Assembly (NCBI GenBank): GCA_944470555.2
Contig: OX104134.1
Coordinates: forward strand, 114,074,701-114,138,700
DNA: 64,000 bases
Direction: 5' to 3'
From: Heterobilharzia americana
Taxonomy: Eukaryota; Platyhelminthes; Trematoda; Strigeidida; Schistosomatidae
Position numbers and translations under genes: made by a program. Positions 35,800 through 48,660 of the stretch are shown here, one piece after another. The notes beneath the pieces were generated by a model. The model was given only the letters and a program-made list of their open reading frames with translations, searched no databases and had not been told where the DNA came from. Numbering within the stretch: position 1 is the first letter of the stretch; each line of letters begins with the position of its first letter.

Positions 35800-37170
35800 T
35801 CTGTTTATTAGAAATATCACACAGTGAAACAGTAACATTTACTGGATAACGTTCCAAACACAATTTATTGTCTACATTCATATCACGTAGCTCCTAATTT
35901 TCTCTCCTTCTCTTTCATGACAAGGGTAGTAGAATTTTCCATATATCTGGGACAGGTGCAGAATCATTTCGATTGCATGTATTTGGTGTTGATTCGATAA
36001 ACAAAGTTTCGGTTATCAATCTCTCCTCCACCCGACTAAGTTAGATTTCAACACTATCACCCTATCCCACCCTACTGTGTAAATGTGTGTCATCACATGC
36101 AGAGCTATAGCATAGCATTTCTCTAGATTTCTTATCTCATTAGGATCTACTTTTCTTGATTTAGCTGTTTTCGTGCTCTGTTATTCTAATCGACCCCGGC
36201 TGGCCCGACTGCTTTGACCTGCGCACTTCACCTCGCAGTCTCTGCAAGGGATCTGGTAAACCAGATTATTTTGCTGAATTGCATCGATAGAATCTAAGTG
36301 AGTTTGTTGGTTCGAATGCCACTTTAATCCCAGCCAGCCTTATTGAGAATTATTCGTAGTGCTTCTGAGGTGCCTCCCTTGTACGGTAACACAGCAGAGG
36401 CTTTGAATTCTCTCTTAACCCTGTCGCTATTATTACCATTAGTAGTGGGATTAATGTTAACAACACCAATATTACTACTACTACAATTGCTAATATTTTT
36501 CTTCCGATTTCTAATCAATTTATTTATAAGTTTTGGTGGGTTATTGTTGAGAGGTAGGGTATTCTTGATGTGTCTAATTTCTTGTCACAGATTTTCCGAT
36601 CTACTAGTAAGCGTTTTCGCTCTATCACCTAAGCATTTAACCAGGCCTACTTTAACTGAAATGAGGTGGGGAGATTTGAAGTCTAAGTAGCCATTCTAAT
36701 GGGTAGGTTTTCCTATAGACACTAGTCTCTAGATTTCCTTCTTGTGTTCCTTTAATCTTGCAATCCAACATTGCTAGCTCACCTTCTTCACTTTCTAAGT
36801 CACAGGTAAATTGGATTGGATTCACAACTGAATTTATGTGTGCAAAGAACCTACTGATGTGTTCCGATTTCAGCATTGTAAACGTATCATCTATAAATCA
36901 GAACCATATCGTAGCAGACATATTTATGGATAGTTAGGAACAGATGGCCCTTCAAATATTTACTCCTACTCCAAAGATATGGTTTACCAAGTTTTCAAAC
37001 ATTTTCTTGATTCAGATCTCTTTCATCTTATGTCAATAGTCACCTAAGGATAACTGAGTATCGTAGAGTACTTATCAGATTTTTTGTTCCAACTAACAAC
37101 TTCTTCACAATAATCTGTTTTGGCGTAGAATCCATAACTTATAGTTTTTGAAATCAATATGTGGTTATCC
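35800..37170 (-). mobile_element. Penelope-like element, decayed, RT through GIY-YIG and terminal repeat
   Basis: Minus-strand order: RT catalytic box 'FIDDTFTML' at about 36903-36870 (acidic pair kept, a stop just upstream); 'FFAHINSVVNPIQFTCDLE' and 'GNLETSVYRK', the PLE block around 36850-36710; the thumb/connection segment 'KLINKLIRNRKKN' and 'LPYKGGTSEALRIILNKAG' at 36520-36330; a GIY-YIG start readable as 'YQIPCRDC' near 36260-36230; and C-terminal remnants to about 35930. A terminal-repeat unit ('atcacacagtgaaacagtaac') at about 35810-35880 matches the units at 3405-3770. Multiple stops make it inactive. The 3.4-4.6 kb remnant is the same family. Confidence 0.75.
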
Positions 37171-40100
37171 AGCTGGTTTGGAGTCCAGTTTTTCTAAGTG
37201 AATGACTACTAGATAATCAAACTTTTCACAGTTTTTGACTCATTTTGATTCTCATTGTATCTAAATAGCACACTAAATCAAAGAAGAATAAAATAAACTA
37301 ACTGGAAAATCATCTAGTGAGGTTTAAAATAAGCCTTTTATTTTTATTGTGTACGTTGGTTGTTTTTCTGGTTTTCTTTTCTCTGCTTGTAATAGTCATT
37401 GAGTCAATTTCAGTGAGAACATTCCCAGATAGAATATTTCTAAAAATATGTACCCTACCTTCACACATATTATTATTTTCTGTATTGTGTAGTAAGTTTT
37501 AAAATACAAAATTTTCTTACATTATGGATCAGTCTAAACTTTAAAATTTTCACTCACAGAATTTGCATAATGGCTGGCAAGTTATACTCACTGCTGAAGT
37601 ATCACATCTTAAGTGCATTTAGTCGGCTAATGAAATGCCACTATGATACCGAAATGCTTCAAATGTTTGTTCAATTGAGAATGATAGTTTAAGCCCTTTT
37701 TATTCTTGGAGCATGCCTTATTCACATCAGTAATAGTAAGTTTGAAAAAGTCAGTAAACTTAGTAAGGAAGTGAATGCTTCAACTGAGTTGTAGACAGCT
37801 CATTGAAGAAGTCACTTATAAATTTTTAGCGGTTATACACGCTTAACATGTTTTCGTGAAAATCAAACTAAAATAAACTTTTGCTGACGTTTCTGAGCAT
37901 TTAAGTTAGCATGAGTATTGAAAGGACTAGTATATATCCTTCAGATGCAGAATGAAACTTAGGCGATTTCTTAGTTTTTGAAGTAAATCAATTTTAGCCA
38001 TAAGATGCATTTTGTAGAACATTCACAAACTACAATAACAAAAATTGAGCTTGTTTCTTAAACGAACAATCAACTTTCGAGTATTTTTAACGATTCACAA
38101 AATGTAAACATATGTGGATAAATGATATATTGCTCTAAAATTGAGATTAATTAATCTGTATACATAGATTGGAACATAAGATTGACGTTCATGTTTGTTG
38201 GGTCTTCAGCATGTGTTGTTCAAATGGCTGATATCGTCTGTTTATGAACTCTAAAGTTTGATCATGCATACTACTCAGTTTTATCTAAATGAAAGTATTG
38301 CGGGAATTTTTAATGTAGTGGAGAAATAATGAGAAATCCATGTTTGCAGTTATATAAATATAATGGTTAGTGGTTACTCTAAGCTCTGAAATCAAGAATG
38401 CTGCGCATTCGGAACTGGAAGTGGGTGGAAATTAGCCAGCATCTCAATACACAGACCACCACACTAACGTTTTTTAGCATCAACCTAGATACATCCTATA
38501 GTTTGATTGTGATTATCTCATATGACAGTTTGATTATTCATTGAAATATTGTAATTAGGCACACCCTAATCCTGACATGCTGTATACATACACATAGTAT
38601 TCTTTCATCCATTAATACTGTTATCTATCATAATTGCAGACCAAACATCCCGTACATTTTCGGCCTAATGAAGTATAGGGTGTTAAGGAGAAGAAATATT
38701 CATATACAGATAAATTGTTTCATGTTTAATACATTCGGAATGTCAGGCTACAGTATTTCTCTTTCTTTTGTCAGCTAGAAAGGAATTAATTTGAGAAGAG
38801 GCTTAGCATCGCTAGACTGGGAAGTGGAACTCATACATAAAGTCTCTACATGTTAGTCTAAGTCGTTCAGTGAGATGCATGCCTTCTAACTAGGTACGTA
38901 GAGAAGATATTATTCGTTGGTTGCATACTCTTGGTGACATGGCTCAAAACTCGACACAATTGCTGAGATGCATGTACTGACACTTATCATAGTTTTGAGC
39001 GTTTTCATTGACTTTTACTCATCTATTTCTTCTTTTATGAGGCAGTTTTGTTTACTTAACACAATTTTTCTCCTCTCTTCTTTTAGGTATGCCGCTAGTT
39101 AAATTGAAGTGATTCACTCGTGCCACTTGTTACGTTCATTCGTACGTCTGTTTTGTTCACTTTCACTACATACTACTTAAACCACTCAAATAACTCAACG
39201 ACAATCTCTGCTTTGATCAAGTATTTTAAAAATTATCAAATGTATGTTTTCTTCAGTACATTTTTTATATTACCGAACCCATTTAATCCACACACTTCAG
39301 TTAAGTTTCCTGTAGTAATCAAGACCGAAGGAACTTATCTATTCTAAAAATATATTATTCATTCTATAAAGTATAGAATTTGTGATAGTTCGGGCTTTTA
39401 GTACATGAAAACATATTGTGTGAATGGATGTCATTCTAAAAACATTGATTGGACTTCGCCTTCTACAGACTACCCTGTCGATTATGGAGTTTTTCCTAGT
39501 AAATTTCACCCTCACTGAGGTATGCTTTTCACAGTTGTTCATTATACTAAAATAGTTATGAAACGCATTTAAATGTATATGTTTTGCTGGTGTTTAAAAG
39601 TTGTTTTAACCTATCATTTAGCACCTTCAAAGAGTTACATTTGAAACGTATCTGATAAAATAAAACAGCTTCTTTGCAATAAAATGTTTTGGTTGAACTA
39701 GTATTATTCAGAAACCACTTGCTTTTCAAAATAGCTTCATTATAAAGGAAGAGAGAAGGCGACTTTATCAGAAAAAAATTCTTTCTCTCATCGATAAACT
39801 CATCCTGTTAGCTGTAAATTCGTGGGTATGTACTAGAACAGGTGGTATATTCCAAAATCAATTCCAGTCAGAGGTAAAAAATAATGTATGATAAAAAGTT
39901 GCTCTAAATTATATGTAGGAGTTTTGACAATATGGAAATAAACAGATGACAAGAAAAGAAAATATAATCTTATCATAAATGAATTATATAGCGTGCTCAG
40001 TGGTTTTGATGACCATGTTGTCGGCAGACGTTGTACATAACCCCTATGAATGCATAATAATGGTTTGAACTTTTGGATTGCTAACTTCATCTAGCCTTAA

Positions 40101-42424
40101 ATTATCTAGACCCTGTGAAGAACTTCAAAAACAGTCGTGTATGTTTCACCTTGATTGGAAATTACTGGTGTATAAGTGTATGTGGAAGACCATAAGCGTT
40201 TGGTTCACTGGTATAACCCATAGTTATAAAACGTCATTTGTTAAATGATAGTATGTATTCAACAAATGTTAAGATAAACATATGATCTTTTTCAAATACT
40301 GAAACAGACTCATTTTATCATAAGAAAAGACAGAAGACGATTACAGCAATGAACAAGATGTTTTTCTTTTCAATGAAATCATTCTCTTAACGGTGCATTA
40401 GTGAATACATTGTTAGGAGGGCAGAGCATACTAAAGTAATTTCCAATAAAATGTCAGTGTAAGCTATATAACAAAGGAAAGCTACGTAATGTCTATGAGC
40501 GTTTGAAATGAGGAAATAAACAAAGTGATTAGAAAACAAAAATAGTTATGTCATATAGGGATTATCTACAGTGATCAGTCCTCTACGATCTCGTTGAAAA
40601 GAAAGAAAATTCTTACAGATATCATTCCCAAGTTGACATTTGATGCTTTGAAAAAAGGGTATTGGATAAATGATATTCATTATTTTGGTATCCGTATTTC
40701 TTAATGAATATAAATCCCAATAACTTTGTTTTAACTAACAAATTTATTTCGTTATACATGAATTAGGAAATACAAATAACAAAATGACGGAAAAGTTCTT
40801 CATCGCTATAATCGTCTTTCATCTTTTCCTATTATCAACTATACATGTTTCGATATTTGAAGAAAAGCAAACGCGCTTCGACCGTAAAGAGACTGGACAA
40901 GTTTTTGCATTTTTCTGTAAGACATACTTTGGCATGTGAGAAAGTTTTTGTCTCAAAAGAAAGTTTGGAAAAACACAAATATCCTAAGATGTTCTGGAAG
41001 GATTAATAACTCAAAGATATCTCAGCTAATTCGTTTACTCTGAAACGGCACACTGTGAACCATTCTGATGCTCTTAGATCTATATTGCCAGAACTAGGAC
41101 GACAAATATCTCAAAAAGACAACCACATTCTTTCGGAATTATCTGCGAATGGAAGGAAAGAATCTGACAAATATGTCCCTTCTATCACCAAGAGCTGTGA
41201 TGATGACATCAACATAAAACTAAATAGGAGTCTGTAGTCAATAATCCGTGAAATTATTTGCCCTTTGTGCTCAGAAGAGTACTATTAAACTAGTTGATTG
41301 TATAGCTGCTTTTCATTGTAATGTAGGTTTGACTCGTTTACTAGAAATATGAGGAATTCAACACAAAAGTACAGTTCGAGAATTTAACTATTCAGAGCTT
41401 TTCAAACCTAGATCCAACAAAATCTAATGGTTCTAACCATTTCAAACCGATCATTCTAAGTTGCTGTATTGATTACATAAGCGTTTTTACCTTGTTGCCA
41501 ACTCACTACAGTAACTGCGCAGGAAACAGTGAAAATTTTGAAATAGTTTGTGTGATTTTACTACATTTGGTACTGTTGAATTGTAGCTACTACTACTAGT
41601 ACTAACACTAATACTACTACTTATATAATAGATCAAAAGTCCGGTTTACTGTTGATTTGCTAAAACACAGTTTAACAGCTCACAATGTAGCCAAGTGGCT
41701 ATTTGGGCATTTTTACTACTTTTAAACCCTTCAAACACCTCTACAACTAGTTAATACATACGTCCCCTCAGCTATGCATTTCCAAATTACCGGCATTCGT
41801 CTATCACGTGTTTTATTTTCTGGTCTTATTTGGTGGAATTTTTTCAAAATAAAGAATGAAATATTTGAATATGATGAAGAAAATGAATTTGGTGTGACTC
41901 GTATTGACATTGTTCCCAGCTCTCTTAAAGTCTACATAAAACAACTGAGAATGCTTAGGTTAAGATGTTATACAGTCGATGAATACCTCCTGAACTACAT
42001 ATTCCCCTTACATTCAGAAAACTTTGCTGTAAGTCTAACGCTGAAAGGAATTTCATAATGCTGTAAATCCATGTTCTAAACAGGCTTCCTTATGTGTATA
42101 CTGTGGGAAATCTGTGAAACAGTGCATCGAGCCTTTCACCTAACATATGACATGTGAAATCACTTCTTAACACAATGCAGTGGCACCAAGTAAAAAGGAA
42201 TTCAAGAATTGTAGTGAAAATGGAATCAGTTACAGTTTTCAACTTGAGGTTACATGTAGATCATTTGAACGCCTGGTTGTCAGCAATCTAGAGAATCAAT
42301 AACTTCAAGTTGGGTTGGGAATTTTCTAGACTGAAATAAACTACAAATATGAGTTCCATTAAATAGAATGTTTTGTGATAACTCGTGTCATCGCTTGGAA
42401 TATTCGAATCATATGACAGGATGG
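37171..42424. other. AT-rich region without recognised gene
   Basis: Open frames such as 41055-41237 (+) and 41774-42058 (+, 94 codons) lack recognised motifs and convincing exon boundaries. Short trinucleotide-like runs occur near 41590-41630. A tRNA-like or repeat remnant may lie around 38390-38470. Confidence 0.35.
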
Positions 42425-42505
42425 TTCAAGGTGAAATGAAGTGTTCAAACCAGCGATAACCTGATTATTGACCTGATTTTTCACCATATGAAGTTAGGCT
42501 ATCCA
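42425..42505 (-). mobile_element. degenerate tRNA-derived SINE fragment
   Basis: The minus strand has 'aaaaatcaggtcaataatcagg' leading into 'cgctggtttgaacacttc', the leader-to-B-box arrangement of the SINEs near 20 kb. It is very decayed. Confidence 0.35.
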
Positions 42506-42923
42506 TTTAAAAGTCAACTAGTTCTGCTGACTACAAGCACAGTCAAAAAATGATAGTATCTTTTCATCTTTTAGGAACAACTGTTCTCAGTTAACCAAGA
42601 GAAATAAACTGTTCAGATGGACCTCATTAGGAAACTTAACATCGAGTATCATATTGTGCTTTTAAATGCGAAATAACTAGAGTTCAAGTCAAGAAACTTT
42701 TATTTCCGGTCAGATGACTATCATATTGAAAAAATAAAGACAATGTGAACACAGTGGTGTCTTTTTTTATTTTAATATCCATATTTTCAAACATTTGTAT
42801 CTGTTCCTCTTAACATACATTCAGATAATGAATTCAGAGCATAACTTAAAAGAAAATTATCATTTCCATTTACTAGTAAATTATATTTTGCAAATTACGA
42901 CACGATGTAAGGGAGTCACGCAA

Positions 42924-43423
42924 NNNNNNNNNNNNNNNNNNNNNNNNNNNNNNNNNNNNNNNNNNNNNNNNNNNNNNNNNNNNNNNNNNNNNNNNNNNNN
43001 NNNNNNNNNNNNNNNNNNNNNNNNNNNNNNNNNNNNNNNNNNNNNNNNNNNNNNNNNNNNNNNNNNNNNNNNNNNNNNNNNNNNNNNNNNNNNNNNNNNN
43101 NNNNNNNNNNNNNNNNNNNNNNNNNNNNNNNNNNNNNNNNNNNNNNNNNNNNNNNNNNNNNNNNNNNNNNNNNNNNNNNNNNNNNNNNNNNNNNNNNNNN
43201 NNNNNNNNNNNNNNNNNNNNNNNNNNNNNNNNNNNNNNNNNNNNNNNNNNNNNNNNNNNNNNNNNNNNNNNNNNNNNNNNNNNNNNNNNNNNNNNNNNNN
43301 NNNNNNNNNNNNNNNNNNNNNNNNNNNNNNNNNNNNNNNNNNNNNNNNNNNNNNNNNNNNNNNNNNNNNNNNNNNNNNNNNNNNNNNNNNNNNNNNNNNN
43401 NNNNNNNNNNNNNNNNNNNNNNN
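42924..43423. other. assembly gap (500 N)
   Basis: A run of exactly 500 N, a conventional gap size. It cuts into RTE copy D, so the repeat probably caused the gap. Confidence 0.99.
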
Positions 43424-43838
43424 ACAACGACACTAGCAGCTGTTGCCTATGCTCACCGGATACTGACACTGAAGATCAGATGACCAGAATTATAAGAATA
43501 AGCAACAAGGAACAATGGCTGGCAACGAATCAACCAAGAACCTATCACTCAACAAATATGCACTGGAAGGAAGTGGAGATGGACTGGACACACATTGAGA
43601 AGGCCGACTGGAGACATCACGCGCCAGGCAAGGCCGTCGAGTGAAATCCAGATGGGAAACGATGAGTTGGGCATCCCAGCTGAGGGTGACATGAAGGAGA
43701 TGGTGTGAAGAATTGAAAGCTTCTCGGCAGTCGTGGAGTGGGGTTCAAAAGACTGCAGAGAACAGAGTGGATTGGCAAAGTGCAACTAAAGCCCTATATT
43801 CCACTTGGAACCCATGGGGTAACTGATAAAATAATAAA
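43424..43838 (+). mobile_element. RTE-clade retrotransposon copy D, 3' end only
   Basis: Begins at the gap edge and runs to the element 3' end ('ccacttggaacccatgggg' then 'taactgataaaataataaa'). It is similar to copy A in the 'ctgttgcctatgctcaccgg' segment and keeps the insertion relative to copy C. No readable ORF. Its 5' extent is hidden by the gap. Confidence 0.85.
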
Positions 43839-45176
43839 TCACGTAGAATGTTTGTTTCCATCGATATTGTTTCACTGAAACATAACCAAGCGTTAGAGCT
43901 AATATTCCTTGTGCAATTTAGTGTTCAATATATCGCTTTGCTTTTTAACTGGAAACGTTATTTATGGTTATGGCTTTCTGTGTTCCACATGATGTACAAT
44001 GCAAGTATCACGTGCGAAGGCTTCAAAAAATGGCTACAATGGTACTGTTCGAATTTCTAGGGCTTAACTATATAAGCCTACCATCTTCGTCTCCTTGATA
44101 TTTAATTGCTATTTAAATCCGTTCAGTGACCTTCAACTGACCTTTGAACATACATTTAATAACATCAAAAGAGCGAGCAAAACAAACTTATTCGAACTCC
44201 AGGGTATAACTTTATTTCAAGAGGCTCTTCTTAGCTGTTTATAGGTCTATAAAGTATTGATCATGAAATAACAATAACACATTAGTATAATTGAATTTAT
44301 CACTGTTTGAGGAGAAAGTTATGAGTGACCACTTATTTATGTAAATTATTAAAATATATTATCATTTCCACTTATGGTCCTAGTAACTTCTAGTCTTATT
44401 ATTTCTTTATTTGGTGAACTTATCCACAAACTGACTTTTAGTTGATAAACGCAAGTTATAATTAGGTGACCAGGAGATAGGGAAATAAAATGATACCATG
44501 TCACTCTCAGTCTTTTTGCATTTGCTCTTTTCGAATCAATAAGGAGGAACATGGGAATGAAATATAACTATCAGCGAAATTCCTATCGGAAACATCATAG
44601 TCACCAACATATGTCTTTTGATATACATGAAACTTCTCATTCGCACTTTTCACGTGCAAAGCAAAATAATTGCTGAGTAAACTTCGAAACGTTTTGAATA
44701 AACTGTGTGACAAACTGGAAACCTCTACCAATCAAGGCATGACAAAACCAACACATCTTAGTGCAAAGATCAATTTTTTGAAGACATAAAGTGGATGATT
44801 GTAACAGTAAATCTTCAAAAAATTGAGTTTCACTTCATGGTATAAAAAAAGGCTTATTTGACAGGAAAGAGGTGTCTGTTATGCAGCCAAAAACGAGTCT
44901 CCGAAATCCGCTGCAACACCATCTGAATTGTATTAAATTAAGCGAATACATATCTTCCGTAGCCGTAAGCGGCTTTAGTAAATCATAGCTGGACTTACTT
45001 TATTATACAGTGAGTAAGCTTATGACATTAAAATCTATACAGTCAGATTAAATTACGTGCAAATGCTCGTAGTTCGTACAACCTCATTTTTCAGGTACAG
45101 AAAGTCATCACCTCATTAGGTGAAAATAAGGTGAAATAGTAATCTAATAAATTAATTTATACTCATGGCATTTCAG

Positions 45177-45339
45177 TTAAGAACACTCCAAGTTTCTTGT
45201 AGTTTAAAATCTCTGAGTTCCAATAAAAGCAAACACCTGAACCACTTGAAAACTTTCTCACGATATAGAGATTTACTGGGAAAAAATAGCTCTGACTATA
45301 TAAGCATAAATAGAAACGCTTTACAAATGATCCACTACA
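45177..45339 (+). CDS. candidate upstream exon of the SLC4A11-like gene
   Basis: Bounded by an acceptor 'tcatggcatttcag|tta' and a consensus donor 'ccactaca|gtgagt'. It is open for 54 codons plus one base, leaving phase 1, which is exactly the phase required by the next supported exon at 50387. The product is Ser/Leu/Lys-rich; 'SKHLNHLKTFSRYRDL' vaguely recalls the 'RKYLKLKNF' neighbourhood of SLC4A11 proteins. Homology is weak, so splice signals and phase carry the call. An unseen exon could lie between this one and 50387. Confidence 0.35.
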
Positions 45340-45542
45340 GTGAGTGCACACAAATTCTTTATTTATCATCAGTATGACTTAATCACAAAGGAATTTCTTC
45401 TTGAAGAAATCACGCAACGCACACGGTCATTACTCTTCGTTGATATGCCGCTAATTCATTTTCCTGTTACACTAGACTGAACTGATCGACCTCTGTTGGC
45501 ACATTGATATGCGAATGCCTAAATATTACCTGAATGTTTGTT

Positions 45543-45672
45543 ATTATAATTTACTTGTTTGTGGCTAGCAGGAGAATCCAAGACGTGCATTTCGTCATAT
45601 TTTGGAATCGTCAGCTGGATGTACACGCATCGTGGATTCTCCTGCTAGCCATAACTAAGTAAATTATAATGA
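45543..45672 (-). mobile_element. foldback SM-alpha-like element, copy 3, with near-consensus hammerhead
   Basis: About 130 bp with inverted arms of roughly 40 bases ('taatttactt.gtt..tggctagcaggagaatcc' on both sides). The minus strand carries 'tacatccagCTGACGA' (core 45614-45608, fitting CUGANGA), GAAA at 45593-45590, GTC at 45584-45582 as the cleavage triplet, and 'ttggattctcctgctagcc' as helix I. All invariant core residues are present. Helix II is weak (T opposite C at the closing pair and one further mismatch). The tRNA-like head of copies 1 and 2 is replaced by an inverted copy of the 3' end. Confidence 0.7.
45582..45622 (-). ncRNA. hammerhead ribozyme, type I, copy 3
   Basis: Order on the minus strand: helix I 3' strand, CTGACGA, helix II, GAAA, minimal helix III, GTC, cleavage after C at 45582, helix I 5' strand. 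This is the arrangement of schistosome hammerheads with a very short helix III, which are thought to work best as dimers. Activity is uncertain because the closing pair of helix II is not G-C. Confidence 0.55.
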
Positions 45673-45857
45673 TAGATATGGTCATTTTTTATGTTTGTTA
45701 AAATCGTTTATCAAGGGTAGGTTAAACACTTATATTTTGACAATTATAACTGAACATATTGTGTTTGTTCATTCAGATTTGCTTCTAAAGATATCTGAAC
45801 TGTATTTGAATCGTAGTACCATCTACATAAGAAGAAAGTAACTATTTGGCAACAAAA

Positions 45858-45960
45858 GAAAGTTTCGATAACGCTATTAGAAGACGAAGATTATCTGAAA
45901 AATGTGATGTATTTGCGCAATCCATTTCGAACAATCTGATCACACATTTAATCATAGAAA
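45858..45960. repeat. dispersed repeat shared with 12788-12880
   Basis: The two segments align for about 90-100 bases (common core 'caatctgatcaca.attta'). The other copy adjoins a Penelope-like remnant, so this may be a solitary terminal fragment of that family. Confidence 0.45.
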
Positions 45961-48304
45961 ATTGTTCAGACAACCTAGTTTTCCACTGGATCAAATTTTA
46001 GCATAACCTTTTATTGAAAAAAGGGGGGAATTAAGCCTTTTAATATTTCACCGAAAAAATAAGTATTCAACACTGTTTCGGTAATATCCTCGACCAGATT
46101 ACGGACAGAAACGAGTTATTGGGAAAACGTAAGTGAGATATCATCTTTACTTTCTTTTGATTGTGAAGATGAGAAATAAAGTATTTTAACAGACGGGTGG
46201 CTGGCTAAGCAGAACTGTTCAAAATCAAATCTCATTCAGTGTGTAGTGAGTACTGTTCCGTTGATTCGTACATCTTCATGAATAAACAAACCTGATCAAA
46301 CTGACTCCAATCAAGGTAGCAAGAAAAGAATCTGACACATGAGACGTTATTATATATTCGTAGAAAAACAGATAAGAAGGAGCTATTTCGATAGTTCAAT
46401 GAAACTTGTTGTGAGTAGAGAAACTTTAGGGAAATATAGACCACTTACGGTTCAGAGGAAACCACTATTCCTGAACAAGTCACCTTCTCCTGTGAAGAAA
46501 GCTCTACAGTGTGAACTACCAGGTAACTTAACAAAAGTGTTACCATGTGCCTTTTTGTTTGTGAACAAAGTAGACAATTAAAATCTCAATCTTGTGCCAT
46601 TTGGTTGTAACTCAACTATACTGACTCATTGAAAATAGCTTTTTGTATACCCCATGGATCTTTCTATTAACAGCATTAATGACTATTACACAGTGGAAAC
46701 TAAGTAATTTAGACCCAATACTTGTATTCTTGGAGTTCAGAAAAGGTATTTTCCCTCCTTAATCTCTCCTTTGACGATCGTATTGATAAATGGCTTTATC
46801 ACCCGTTTTTATCTTGCACTTGTCCTCCACTCTTTTGAGTTAACCGCTACATTTCTACAGATTTCGACTACCCACTTTTCTATCCATTGTAATTACAGGA
46901 CTAATAATTTTCTGAGTCTGTGATGGAGATGATTCACGATGATCGACTGCTGTTTTTATGATTAACTGCTTTACAACTGATATTGTTCACACTCTTAATA
47001 CGATTGCTAAAATTGTTGTAATCATTATCACTAAGCACATATTTTACAATAATCACTACTGACACGTAATCTATTGAGTGATTTTTGCATGGGTAATTAG
47101 AGCTAAACTTCAGACGAATTTTAAAGAAACATCTCTGCCTGCTAAAATAGATTGTTTGCATAAAAATAAACAAGCAATATTAGTAGCAATTAGCTCATTT
47201 ACGTCTCTAATAGACTTTTTTTGGTGTGATTTAAGGAAATTTATGATAAGAGAGATTGATTTGTAACACGTTCACAAATGGACAACATAAAATATCACTC
47301 ATATCACTACCCAAGCATTTATACAACCTAAACATGACTGTTTTCCTCATAGCTATAATATTAGTGTTGCTGTTAAGTATAGTGCTGAAATGTACAGTGT
47401 GAAATATTAGAGCTGGAAAATACCATTGCTATGTAGAAAAATATTCGTCTTGAAAATTCCTGAAATTTTTATGGTTATAAAATTCCTGATACCAATAGAT
47501 TTTTCTTTCACCTGAAAAAAACGTACCGACTGCAAATAAGCAAAGAGCATGATGTCGTTCAGAGTACTTTCTTGTTTCATGACATTATTAAAAATTCCAA
47601 CACTGAATGAATAGCTTTCCTTTCACTAAAAACACGGCTGAAACTATAATAAGCAAAATAAAAAGTTATTCAAAAGTGAAGTTTCATCTCCATTATGAAA
47701 CCACTTAAAAATTTATAACTGATGGTAGTATTTATGTGGTGTGTATCTATCTAGATTAAATGATCTATATACTTTCGCTCACTGAACAGATATGTTACCA
47801 CAATTGACTTGACCTCTGATGAAGGACTTGAATACACACCCCTCTTTACGGAAAATGCCCTAGTATATCGTCCAAAAGTATGCAATTACTGATAACTACT
47901 ACGATAATCTCACAAGGATGAATATATTAGTGACAACTTAAAACAAAATGGAAAGGATTTCATCCAAAATGGTTGAATACTGAACTAAAACGCACTTTTT
48001 AAATAAATGTCATTAGGGAGAGATTTAAGTTTTCAATTCTTTAAAAAACACTTGAAATGACACTCTTTTGTACACTATTTGCTGCAATACTTATACTGTA
48101 CGAAAAAATGAACAACTGTCTTACCAAGTCATAATTAAGAATTTCCAGTTTGTGTTGAAACCCAATAAAATGTAATAATGAAGTCAACAATCTGATGCAC
48201 CGACGCTTCATTTTGTTTCGTTGCAAATTTCAGGTATGCTAAATATTTTTTGTAGGTCTGTGAATGCTTTTTTTTCCTTTCTTTTTAACTGTTGTCTACG
48301 AATT

Positions 48305-48660
48305 AGATGATTGTAAGAGAACCATCATACCAGGACAATGCGAACTGAATTCTTTCTGTGAATCTCTTTCACTGCTTACAAAAGGAAATTCATCTGCGTT
48401 AAAATATGCACATGCACACACTTTTGCTAGACTAAAGGAATTTATGCAGTGAAGTGGAAAACAAAATGAATGAAGCATGTTCAAAATACTTGAAAGCAAA
48501 TGAAGTTATTGTAACTGTTGATAGGGTTACTAATTAACGTGATGATGAAATCAATATTCTAAGGGAAATAGAAAAAACTGATAGAAGATGTAAGAAAATT
48601 ATCATTCAGAATTGGTAGGAGCATTGTGTCATGACCTATGTAGGCACAATGAAATAATAA
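48305..48660 (+). pseudogene. broken coding sequence of unknown origin
   Basis: An open frame to 48452 ('ELDDCKRTIIPGQCELNSF', later 'TFARLKEFMQ') ends at TGA. In a shifted frame a second coding-like stretch follows at about 48456-48660: 'VENKMNEACSKYLKANEVIV', TAA, 'RDDEINILREIEKTDRRCKK', TAG. Read together with one frameshift and two stops it resembles a single helical, lysine/glutamate-rich protein segment of about 115 residues without introns, as in a processed pseudogene. The family is not recognised. The first piece alone could also be read as a small ORF with a hydrophobic start (ATG 48264). Confidence 0.35.

Noticed and set aside
42795..43469. Long open frames across 42.8-43.5 kb.
   Set aside because: They consist of the 500-N gap.
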